DNA of 64,000 nucleotides from Branchiostoma floridae (taxonomy: Eukaryota; Chordata; Leptocardii; Amphioxiformes; Branchiostomatidae), in NCBI RefSeq assembly GCF_000003815.2, contig NC_049989.1, positions 16,280,522 through 16,344,521 of the forward strand, in the 5' to 3' direction. Below are positions 48,356 through 58,396 of the stretch, piece by piece (the stretch's first letter is position 1; each line of letters starts with the position of its first letter). A program made the translations under genes and the position numbers. Under the pieces are notes generated by a model. The model searched no databases. It was not told the origin of the DNA and saw only the letters and a list, made by a program, of their open reading frames with translations.

Positions 48356-49425
48356 TCCTATAGGTAGCATAGATAAAGCTCCACAAGTTTTATATTGTTT
48401 GATGCCTGCTTCGAATAAATGATATAGTTCCTTAAACTCAAAATTCACAGTGGATTACAAGTCTTTAAGTATTAACATCAACTCCACTGATGGATATTGT
48501 AGCCCCTATAATTATATTTTTTCATCCATGCCCAGGGCACTAACTCACCAGTTTTAAGGTATAAAATAAGAGTTTTGCTTGTGGAGGACTGCCAATTCTG
48601 TCAGAGGTGATGGAATCGCAAGGAGATAAAAGTTTATGAAGAAGTGTTCATGTTTTCTGCATTTTTCAACTGTTAGATCATCACTTTTATGATAACTAAT
48701 TGTAATTCTATTTTCGTTCTGCCAGTGTAAAGCTTCTGGACAAAAAAAATAAGATGATAAATCCATAGAGGCTTAGTCACGTCAGAACTGTTGGTACCTG
48801 TAAGAAATGTCTATAATTCTGTTTTACTTGGTAGGAAAAATTATATTGTTTTTGCTTTGTTCTTTGAATTCTCCTTGTAGCCATACAGGGCTAAGAACTG
48901 TTAGGATATTTGCTGTATATTGTGAATATGAATACATTTTCTCAAAATTGGATACAATACAATATATTTTGTGTGAGTACAAAATTCTACCAAAAAATTA
49001 TGCTGAATTTTCGCGAAATGTTGCCCTCTGAGTTCAAAATGGGTTTGCGTTGTTGCATATGAGTGTGACATATTACTGGAGTTGGGATGAAGTTTGTATA
49101 GATCCCTGATGTACAGATCCTGGTAGAAAAGTGATTAGGCTTCCATAATCAATGTTACATGTAATTCATCATCTACCATGACACTGTCATTTCCTGTAAC
49201 ATGTGCGTGGAAAATCTAATTGTGGGTTCCTGGGGAATGATCTGAATTAGAAACTTGTACTTGTGTGATATGTTATTATCAAAGGTCCCATCGCACCACA
49301 GCATATTAATGTTGTTGTCAGTTTAATGGTGTATGTTACCCTGCAAGAATCATACAGTAATTTTCAGGAGTTTACATGTGTTCAATCTATCAAACTCTTG
49401 ACAGGTATGCAGTAACTGTTTTAAC

Positions 49426-49624
49426 TACTGTAAATTTCTTTAATAACTTTGCATAGAGTAAATTTCTTGCAGGGAGAAAATGGCATCTTAGCAGGCAGCA
49501 TTTTAAGTTCAAGGTTGAAACAAGGTCAAAAGTATTTTCATGGTGGTTTGAAGTTCACAGTGAAGAGGTCACTGCCCAAACCACAAATATAAAACCGCCA
49601 CTAAAATTTCAACATTTACAGTGT
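49426..49624. mobile_element. ACTGTAAA-ended MITE
   Basis: It begins TACTGTAAATTTC and ends ATTTCAACATTTACAGTG. Inner words GGTGGTTTGAAGTTC and AACCGCCACTAAAAT are consistent with an inverted-repeat body. A similar terminus (CTGCATTTACAGTAT) appears at about 61890-61903. No transposase. Confidence 0.5.
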
Positions 49625-50056
49625 AAAAGTTGCAGAAGAAGCAACTTTTATGACTAGCAAGTTGATTGGGAGTCTCAACAATTTGATATGCAATACAGTA
49701 TAACATTCTTCATGTGGGGCCTAAAGGAATGCTCACATTTGATGGAAGGAAGAGCAAAATAAAAATATCAGGATGCACAGTTCAGCACCCACAAGCCCAT
49801 AATTGCACATTTGATGGACACCCACTCAGAAAGATGGTGCCCAGACTTGGATAGGACTTAGTATAGATTCAGCCTGGTGGTGATGAAGTGAAAGCTGCGA
49901 GAATACTGAACAGTTTGTCAACCCTAACGTCACCTCCACAGCGTTGCTGGTGAAGAAGTATCATCCTTCATCATCGTTTGATCAATGAATACCTTGCAGC
50001 AGTGTATGTCAAGGTTTTAGCTATATATATATATCATGGATTTCTTTCCCTTTCAG

Positions 50057-50242
50057 TGCAAATCCTAAGGAGAGCCACCAGCTGGCAGAAGCCAATGAGA
50101 AGAAGAACCTCAAGATGAAGGAGGCCTTCGGCATCTCGGAAGGCTACGTGGACGGCAGCTCCTTCGACCCCGCCCGCCGAGCCAAGGAGGCGGAGGCCAG
50201 GAAACAACAGCAGCTGCAGCAGCAGCAGCAGAAGAAGTACAA
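50057..50242 (+). CDS. SRRM2: SRRM2 exon: conserved post-cwf21 block and polyQ run
   Basis: The 186-nt exon starts with the third base of a codon split by the giant intron. It encodes NPKESHQLAEANEKKNLKMK, then EAFGISEGYVDGSSFDPARR, an Ala/Glu/Lys stretch and a glutamine run (QQQLQQQQQ), ending KKY plus two bases. Human SRRM2 has THQLAELNEKKNERLRAAFG followed by ISDSYVDGSSFDPQRRA at the same position, so identity is secure. The acceptor is CCCTTTCAG and the donor AAG|GTGAGT. Both borders are phase 2. The glutamine run is largely CAG-encoded, a slippage-prone site. Confidence 0.95.
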
Positions 50243-50701
50243 GTGAGTTGGATGCAGTTAATCTAAAAGATGTCTGGTGTTTGAATTAATTTCTGTTTCA
50301 GTTTTAATGTATGCTGTCCAGGGTGCTGAAAGGACAGTAGTTGTTCATCAATGCCTTCGCTTTGACTTTGACGTTATTTGACAGAGGCAGTTAGTGTTTT
50401 TTACATGAAGATGGGATTCTAAAATGCCAATGATCTTCGGTATTCTCCATCAAACAGATTCCAATGTAGCAAAATGTTTTGAGTATTGCCCATTCACACG
50501 TTTTCACAGATAATTAGGTCCAGGTTCAGGTCCAGACCTGTAACTGTACGTGAATTTTCTTAACTGGTACCCCCCCCCCCTAGTAGAAGGGATGTAAGAA
50601 CAACTGGATCGGCTTTTACAAACTGTATGTTCACTTGTTGTGTTGACTTTTGCACTCTTCCTTCCTTCTTCAATCCTAACTTCTCCACCTGCTTTCCTCA
50701 G
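50243..50701 (+). other. Intron with second GGACCT repeat copy
   Basis: A short phase-2 intron. At 50478-50572 it has GAGTATTGCCCATTC, ATTAGGTCCAGGTTCAGGTCC and GTGAATTTTCTTAACTGGTACC, a shorter copy of the element at 8690-8822, ending in a run of ten C. The pyrimidine tract leads into the acceptor at 50701. Confidence 0.7.
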
Positions 50702-50779
50702 TATGATCCGTGAGCCAAGCTCCTCTCCCTCACCACCACCTAAGAAGAAGAAGAAGAAGTCTGGAAGAGGTCGCAGCAG
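50702..50779 (+). CDS. SRRM2: SRRM2 exon: Lys-rich nuclear-localisation-type segment
   Basis: 78 nt, phase 2 at both ends. It encodes MIREPSSSPSPPPKKKKKK, then SGRGRS plus two bases. Human SRRM2 reads LVRESSSSRSPTPKQKKKKK here, so order and character agree. The six-lysine tract could serve as a nuclear localisation signal. The acceptor is TTTCCTCAG and the donor CAG|GTGATT, a weak donor that could favour alternative use. Confidence 0.92.
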
Positions 50780-51559
50780 GTGATTATCAGCATCATGTCT
50801 GAATTTCCACCAATTTGGCCATCCCCGGGCTTACCATTAACGATTAACAGTACAGTTGGTATTTTAGCGAAGGCTCTCAACAGAGAATACATGTTATGTA
50901 ATGAATCACAGGGGCAATGGACATGAGAGAAATTGATTTTTAACTGTTTGAGTCCCTCTAGACGTTTTAGTTTTTCCTAGGGAGAAACAATAGTTTTATT
51001 GTGCTATAGCAAATTTGGAATGATGTGAAGGAAAATTATTTGTATTTCCAAAATAAAATGATATTCAGCACAAAAAAGCAAACAGGACAACATGCATATA
51101 GTGGTTCTTAGGTGCACTTCTTGAATCCTCCTTGATCAGGAATTTTGTTCATCCTTGAATGTAGGACTATCTATGTGTACACCACTTTTTCTTTTTGCAT
51201 TGCACACCCATATCACAATCAAGAGACATGAAAATTACTACCGGTAGAACCAAAATAGTCACCTATTTTGATTTTGTGAATACCGTGGGCCTCCCTGTGC
51301 ACTCATTACCACAATGGAACTCACACTTTGTAAAATGCATGCCTAATGTCTCTTGATTTTGACATTTTCCAAGCAAAAAACGGAAAAATGGAGTTGTGAG
51401 GAGGTAAGGTGTTATTGCTTAGTTTTCCCCACACTTTTCTTGATTTTCCTTACTCTTAATTGGCTTGCGCACAGTCTAGTAAATACCTATCGTATCGTCA
51501 AACACGGCCAATATCATTCCGAAAATAGTTTACTCAGGTTGGTAGAATATAGGATATAA

Positions 51560-51887
51560 GAGAATTCTTGTACACAACCACGTTAAACTTACTTGCTTAC
51601 GTTTCGATGTCTATCAGACAACTTCCTCTTAGCTTCTGACTGGAGTTCTGCTTCTCGAAGCTATATGAAGCCGATGAAGGTGGCGCTTTTCAGCGAGAAC
51701 ACTATCCCAAATGTGGCCAAGTTTGTATCCCCCCTCGGGATAGTGTTCTCGCCGCAAAAGCGACACCTACATTGGCTACATATAGCGGCAAGAAGCAGAA
51801 CTCCAGTCAGAAGCTCTAAAGGAAGGTTTCTGATCGACACCGAAACGTAAGCAAGTAAGTTTAACCTGGTTGTGTACAAGAATTCTC
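51560..51887. mobile_element. Long inverted-repeat (foldback) element
   Basis: GAGAATTCTTGTACACAACC (51560-51579) is exactly repeated in reverse complement at 51868-51887. Complementarity continues inward through ACTTACTTGCTTACGTTTCG and GCTTCTGACTGGAGTTCTGC to a centre flanked by GCGAGAACACTATCCC (51693-51708) and its complement (51737-51752). Each arm carries a CTGAT-nnnn-CGAAACGT motif (51830-51848 on +, 51599-51617 on -) resembling a hammerhead-ribozyme core. A one-arm relative is at 39655. There is no protein-coding capacity. Confidence 0.8.
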
Positions 51888-52034
51888 CTACATATGGCCA
51901 ATATCAGTTTGTGTCATCTAAGATTAATTTGGTCTGTTGATAGCTAGTAAACCTGATCCAATGTCTTAAACTAAAGCATTCTATACGGTTTTATAAAGGT
52001 TAGACATCCAGGTCTACATATAATATTCAAATAC

Positions 52035-52105
52035 AATTCAATCTCTTCAACTGGATAAATAACGAGATATACTTCCATTTTGTATCCAGTTGTAGAGATT
52101 GAATT
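52035..52105. repeat. 23-bp inverted repeat (hairpin)
   Basis: ATTCAATCTCTTCAACTGGATA and TATCCAGTTGTAGAGATTGAAT are separated by about 25 bases, with one mismatch. It stands just downstream of the GTTAGACATCCAGG motif shared with 12092 and 22235, so it may be part of the same retroelement end. Confidence 0.7.
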
Positions 52106-52869
52106 ATATTTGGAATATAGCATTCTATGCCCTAAAATTGAATGAATGATATATAGTTAGATTCTTTATTCCAAAAATCATGCAACTAACCTGAAGTCCT
52201 CCATTGAAATTCTGAAATCCTACTGGTTAATATTTTTTTAAATTAAATTGTAGTAAATATTGGTCATGACATTGATTATTAATACCGGGTAATCAGAAAC
52301 ATCAACTATAATTGTCTTTTACAAGTCTTTGCCATAAAATGAACTGCAGAATTTTTTTTATTAAGCATATTTCATTGAGTTAATCTCGCAGGAAATCTTT
52401 GAAACAAGAGATTAATTATTAGATACAATCCCTGATGTGAAATTGCTTCCTTTTCATTATAGCGTAATCTCGAATAATGACTTACCAATCAAAAAGGGAA
52501 ATCCCTCTGAATTTCCTGTTATTACAGATTGTCTGACATATAGAGACAACGGGGTCAATCAGGTTCTTAACCTTTGACATCTGCAGTGACCTTTCTGCTC
52601 CAATGAGAAGACCTTTTGAGATGATAAGCCTGTCTGTGCATTATAACAAAGTTTGAAGGTCAAAGTTTGGGTATTACTGCACAATCGTGATTTGTTGGTG
52701 GGTGGGTGTTATTAGATGAAAGGAAAAATGTCTTCAAACATGACTCTGGGGCATCTCAAGTACAAGACTATTTAATAAGGATGATATCCATTTTTCAGCT
52801 TCTGCCAAATCCAGAAGTCTTCCTCTTGTAGACAATGTTAGAGGAAAGCTGGAAGTTTACAAGTACTTA

Positions 52870-53245
52870 GGCCGCACCAATTTTATTTGTTGTTTTTCAG
52901 ATTTTTTCAGAAGAAAATTGAGTCGGTCGGTCAAAAAAAATTTTTTTCCCCAAAAAGTTAAGGGTACAAGAGATAGGACAGGAAAACCTCAACTTTCAAC
53001 ATTTAGGGGGTCCCTTGTAGCAAAGTCCAAAGTTTGAAGAAAAATGATAAACATACCATCCAAAATAAGCACATACATATGTACAGCTACTGTAATTTGA
53101 GGCCCATAGTTGATTTGACAAAGGAGAGGCATTGAAATTTTGTCAACACGAGGTGTGGCCATCAATTTGAAAAGTTTTTTTTTCCTCAAATCGGAAAAAA
53201 TAGGGTCGGGAAATCTGAGAAACAACAAATAAAATTGGTTTGGCC
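52870..53245. mobile_element. GGCC-ended 376-bp MITE, copy 2, TTA flanks
   Basis: It starts GGCCGCACCAATTTTATTTG and ends CAAATAAAATTGGTTTGGCC, a near-perfect inverted pair, flanked on both sides by TTA (52867-52869 and 53246-53248). GGCC-type ends plus a 3-bp TTA/TAA duplication fit PIF/Harbinger MITEs. The copy at 36147-36522 has the same length. No coding capacity. Confidence 0.85.
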
Positions 53246-54460
53246 TTATCCCCTTTGTAGTTCCATTTGTAGGGTTAAAATCAAGGTACTGGTAAGATCT
53301 TATGATGCAGACACACCGCTCATTATAGACCTCAACTGAATTCATGAAATCTTGTGTTCACCTAAAATGTAAGCATGATTGTAATTTTGCTTTTTAGTAT
53401 CACCATAAAAATCTTACGATGCAAGTACTTTACAGTAAACTACAAATTTTTTACCAGCACTGCTCCAAAATATGCGCAGTCAATATGTGATACAAAAAGA
53501 GGATAATACAGCATCCACTTTATGAAAGTGAAATGCATTCCCAACTCCCAATGGCCTGCTGAGGTTCAGATAACGTTTCCATTCCGCTCAGGCACAGCTC
53601 AGTGAACTTTCTCTCAGTGTCTGAGTCAGAGTAACTTCCTCCAGACTTTAGTGAGAGATAGCCTGTCAGCATGGTTACTTAACCTTTCTTGAAGGGAACG
53701 TTCACTGCATAGAAAGATGAGGACTTTCTATTCAGTACTGACAGACTTGGCAGTCCTACAATACACCTGACATTGGAAATAATATGAATGTAGAAGATTT
53801 ATTGTGACTTTCAGAAATCTTAATAATTATTTGACAAATTTTCTTTGGGGAATCATTTTTTACAGACATTGTTTCTTTTAGAAATCTTGATATATTAACA
53901 AAATACAGAGTCATTCGAACCAGTATCAGACAGTACAGTTTCAATATTACGTTTATGTTGAAATCGATGAATAACTGGAAGGAAAAATATGTGTTCTTTG
54001 GTTTTGCAAACACTTCTTTGAATTCCAATATTTCCCTATTGCAACATGCAAAAGTCATTTCCTTGCATGCACCATGTACATCAACCACCTGGCATAATTT
54101 TGGTGAAGCTACATGTACATGTAGCTACAATCAGAATGATGGTGAATTTTTGAAGTTGAATTTGCAACGATGCATGACTTTCACTGTAATATAGTCAGAA
54201 TGCTGTGACATTGGACTTAGTAATTTCTGTTTATCTGGGATTGTCCAAGTTGTTTTGCTTGCTTTACGTAATGGTATTCCATTATAATGAATCTTCATCC
54301 ATTATTGCTCAGTTATTTTTCAGCTTTTGAGGTAAAGGTTTGCTGGAATGCTGCTTAAATACAGTGAGGGGGTGTCATAAAGATGATAGTTGTTGTTAAG
54401 TGATTTGTCCAATGAAAGTGCAACATGTTGAAGGTAAACGATTGTTCTTGTTGGCCGTAG

Positions 54461-54523
54461 GTCACGGAGCTCGTCGCCTGAGCGTAAGGAGAAAAAGCGG
54501 TCTCGCAAGCACAACCGCGAAAG
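54461..54523 (+). CDS. SRRM2: SRRM2 exon: RS/RK-rich module
   Basis: 63 nt, phase 2 at both ends. The split Arg codon (AG|G) is followed by SRSSSPERKEKKRSRKHNRE and two bases. It aligns with the human RRSESSSPRRERKKSSKKKK segment. Ser-Pro and Arg-Ser sites are potential targets of SR-protein kinases. The acceptor is GGCCGTAG, with a short pyrimidine tract; the donor is AAG|GTATGC. Confidence 0.9.
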
Positions 54524-57392
54524 GTATGCACGACGTTCCCCCTCAACCCCATGACATCATCATGGACTTTGTAACCGCATTACAAACATCATGTGTCCTA
54601 ATCTAACCATAGCTCCATATTGAAAGCTAACTCATGTAATATAGATTTCTATAAAGAAAGATGTATGAGTAAGAAGAATACAAGCGCCGTCCACCAAAAG
54701 TTTGGGAGAATTATTTTGCTAGCATTGAAGCATGTGTAAAAGAAGCCGATCCCTAAGACCATGTGTAAGTACACACAGGCTGTGTATAAATAATGATTGT
54801 GGTGTTGTCATTTTGTCAACCCAGTAAGCTAAAATGGGTGGCAAGTATTAACTGCCAACAGACTTGTGGTTGTATCGCAGCTCTTTCCCTGATTGTGGAA
54901 AAAACTGTTTTAGAAATGTTTTCTTATTGAAAAATGGTGAAGTTATAGTGGCTACTGACCGTTTCCAAAATCATATCCAGTTTTTTGAGTAACTGCTCTT
55001 TGCCATTACAGTGGCTATTTCCTGGCAAAATATATCAGTTGACAAAGAATGCATTTTGAGTGTACAAAACTTGAAGAAGGAAATGCTTAAAACTGAAGTC
55101 TACAGTCAGGGAATAAGTTGCTGTGTCCATGTGTGGACAATGTGGGCATTGGACAATGGTATGGACAATATCCTGGTATATACCATGGTCATTGTGCTCT
55201 TTTGATCTCGTCTCTGACATGACTGTATTGAATAAAGACCTTTTTTCTTTCATTTTTCTCTTGTGCTTCGATAGTCATTAATGTTTAGCAGGCTCATTAT
55301 TTTCTACTCGATCCAAGGTAATACACTATATGTTTGTGCTGTCTTGAGCTAACGTTAGAGAAAGTGATACTTACGCTGATTCTAACTAGCGGCTAACAAC
55401 CAATCATGGATGTGGATTGTCGTACACTTATCCCGTACCTCTTGTAGTTCAGCCAATCGTAGTAGAGTACACTCGGCAAGTCACATGCATGATCCAATCA
55501 TACAACATTCCCCGTTGATTTGTGCACAGCTTGAATTTGTTGTTAAAACATATTCAGTATTTGGTATAGTTTTGAATTTTGATTGTTAAGTGTCCTCACT
55601 CTACGTTTCCATTTATTTTTCAGCTGCAGTCTGACTTTTTTTCCTTTGCTTATGTTTGAATTATGGTTTATATGTGTAACAGATTGATATTTTAAATGTG
55701 TCTTGATTTTAAACACATTTCGTAGTTTTCTAATATATATTTAGTAGGTACCATTTTGCTTTACAGCTTTGCTTATCGCAGATGTCATAATTGTGCATAG
55801 TTTATTGTGTAACAAAATTTATTTTGATGTGTCGGATTTTAATGTGGGCTAAAATGATAGAAGAACAAATCCATTGAAAAATATTTTTGGTGAAAAAAAA
55901 ATACTGAGCGTAGAATATTATATCTACTAGTTAGTCTCTTGGAGCTGATAGACATGGGGTAAGACGCATGATAATAAACTAGTCAGGCTGTATTCAGTAC
56001 TTGTCTGCATGGTCATTAAACACTATTTGCTTAGTAAACAAATCACTGCATGAATTATATTCCTGATATACAGGGAAACAGATGAAAGAAAAACAAGTTT
56101 AACAAAAGAAAATCATAACAAATTTATCATGATGTGCAAAAAGGTGTGCTTTGCTTTAATCTCCGTCCTGAGATAAGAGAGCTTGCCTTCTTTTTTGTTT
56201 TTAGTCTTTCTTAGAAAGACTTTCTAGAAAATTCATGTTTTATCATTGCCCTATGGCATTTGTTTAACCAGTTGCCTCCAGAAAAAGGCTTGTTCTCTTA
56301 CCTCAGGATACTACTGCTGCAATCACCTCTTATTTTCTAAATAAATCCATTCTGCACATTGGGCATGATGCACCTGCTGCGTAGATTTAGAATCTAGTCT
56401 TTTTTTCACGTCATGAATTATTGGTGTATCTTTTAATTAGAATAATGCAGATTGAACTGTTTAGATAACAGGGTTTGTAATATTGCAGCATAGCTTCAGA
56501 TTACGTGGTGCGTAACTCCAAATTGTGCCAACTTTTCGCCTATTCTTGATAATGTCATTAACAATACCATAGAGTAAAAAAAAAGAGAAAAAAAACATCA
56601 GTATCTTTCTTAAAAAGCAAAAGGTGCATCTCCAAATCTTAGACGTCGCAGCTTGAATCTGGATATTTAAAATTGCTCGTTGACGGGTGGCAAGGTTTGT
56701 TAAGAGCTTGGCCAGTCATGATCAGTAACTCATCAGTAACAAGCTTGCATGAAAGGTGCCAGTCAGTCGGTCAGTCCCGTTCGCCTGTTTCACCATGAAT
56801 TACCAATCTCAGATCCCCATTATCGGATTTCTTGCTAAAGCTGCCTATAGGGAAGCCCTGAGTAAGTGCACCATCTAACTTCTTCCTCCATGTAGTTTTA
56901 TTTTTGATCAGTAGTGCCAATAAATGGATGTATAACATAACTGTCTTTGCTGTCATGCTTTCCTTGTGCAATCCCAAATCTCAGTCGGCCCAACCATGTA
57001 TTGCTACTACAACGTTTTGATTTTGATCGTCTTTTTCCTAATGCTTCTCTCCCTGCCACTACCCCCCTCCCCCTCCACCTTCCTCCTTGCCTGTTTGGGG
57101 TTTATGTCTCAGCGTGGTGAGTGGGAAAGCATGGTCTGCATGCCGGCAGGCAGGCATAGCAATTTGTCGCACACACTCCCATCATGCAGTCACATAATCA
57201 TTTCTTCTCCATCAGCAAACCCCATGCACCAACTGAGACTAAGACCACCACCCTTCTCATCTCATTCAACCTTACCCCCCACCCCCATATTTCCATTCTG
57301 TGGCAATAGTGTCTTGTCTTAAAACATGGAGTAGAGTACGGAAGACGTCGCTAACGATCGCACCTCTGGTTTGTTTTACCCGTTATTTGCAG
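54524..57392 (+). other. SRRM2 intron, 2.9 kb
   Basis: AT-rich, with no repeat family recognised from elsewhere in the window. The 57010-57300 stretch is C-rich (CCCCCCTCCCCCTCCACC and CCCCCCACCCCCATAT). An open frame there has no recognisable product. It ends in TTATTTGCAG. Confidence 0.6.
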
Positions 57393-57428
57393 ATCTGAGT
57401 CCCGCTCTAAGTCCGGCAGAAAACATAG
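57393..57428 (+). CDS. SRRM2: SRRM2 micro-sized RS exon
   Basis: Only 36 nt, phase 2 at both ends. It completes AG|A (Arg) and encodes SESRSKSGRKH plus two bases. Human SRRM2 has the similar HRSESESKKRKHR at this position. The acceptor is TTATTTGCAG and the donor TAG|GTATGT. Being short and symmetric, it is a natural candidate for optional inclusion. Confidence 0.85.
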
Positions 57429-58339
57429 GTATGTGGCTGATGATGACTCACCAGTGGTAATGTGTGCACTATTGAATTGTCTCTCGTTTTCTCAAACAAG
57501 TAGAACAAGTAAATGTCATGATAGGTTTTGTTTAATAGTAGAATCACAGGACAGTGCATGCAGCTATGCATACTTTTAGTTATTTTATACTACTAATGCC
57601 ATGCTGATTCGAAATGTATGTATGACATTCCCCTGTGAACCCACAAACTGATGCAAGCATGCAAAAAATTAATTTTTGCAAAAAGAAATTGCCATTATTA
57701 TTAAATTATATCTTCTTCCTTGACTTTGGCTTTCTGCGACATTAGTATCTTTTTTTCTGTTTTTTTCACCTTGAGGTACATGTATATACATGTATTTGCT
57801 CATTTTGCAACAGCTTTGAATGACTCACAGTATGTTATTCATATAATCGAATCAACATGTCCTTATATATTCCTTGATAGACTGTTTGTAAGCCTGCAAT
57901 CTAGTATTTTTCAATAAAGAAATTATCTAGCAAAGGAATTCATTGCTTACTATATATACATGTAGTAGTATGGCTTGTTTCAAGGATACATGAAACATGT
58001 TACTTGTAATGTAGTGACTGTAAGCTTTATGTATAGATGTGTTTTCTTATGGTGTACAACAGTTAGGAAATATTACTTGTTTTTAACATCTTATAGTATA
58101 TGCTAAGGTTAATTATAACAGATTCAGTATATGAAAAACAATGCGAAAGTTTCTTCTCTTTGGCCAGAATGAAATGACATCATCAATCTTGTAATACTGT
58201 ACCTTTCTAACATAGCCTTTTTATCATTTCTTAGTCAAACTGATGGGAAAAACTTCAGCTAAGTCGATCTTGCCTTCCTCTATCGTGTTCTCCATGTCTC
58301 TGTGTCTACAGCGATTTCTCTTGTCTGTTGCCTTGTCAG
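57429..58339 (+). other. SRRM2 intron, 0.9 kb
   Basis: AT-rich intron between two small RS exons. No repeat partner or additional exon is seen. It ends in GTTGCCTTGTCAG. Confidence 0.6.
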
Positions 58340-58396
58340 ATCCAAAAGTCCTTCCCCCAAGCGCAAACACAAGGAAAAGAGCAAGCGACGCAAGAG
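58340..58396 (+). CDS. SRRM2: SRRM2 exon: SPSPKRKHKEK module
   Basis: 57 nt, phase 2 at both ends. It completes an Arg codon, then reads SKSPSPKRKHKEKSKRRK plus two bases. Human SRRM2 reads RSPTPKSKRKSKDKKRKR at this place. The acceptor is CCTTGTCAG and the donor GAG|GTAGGA. Confidence 0.9.

Larger units (their letters stand above)
32975..50056 (+). other. Giant SRRM2 intron, second part
   Basis: AT-rich intron down to the acceptor TTTCTTTCCCTTTCAG at 50041-50056. No further host exon is convincing. Listed repeats interrupt it. Stretches without anything I can name are about 33350-34080, 34400-35160, 35560-36140, 36530-38200, 38640-40270, 40960-41810, 43460-45720, 46200-47790 and 48360-49420. 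CpG-containing blocks at 34080-34390, 40670-40960 and 45730-46030 are listed as possible regulatory sequence. Confidence 0.65.
50780..54460 (+). other. SRRM2 intron, 3.7 kb
   Basis: Contains the inverted-repeat element at 51560-51887, a hairpin at 52035-52105 and the 376-bp MITE at 52870-53245, all listed separately. Otherwise AT-rich sequence with no exon that I can support. It ends in TTGTTGGCCGTAG at 54460. Confidence 0.7.
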
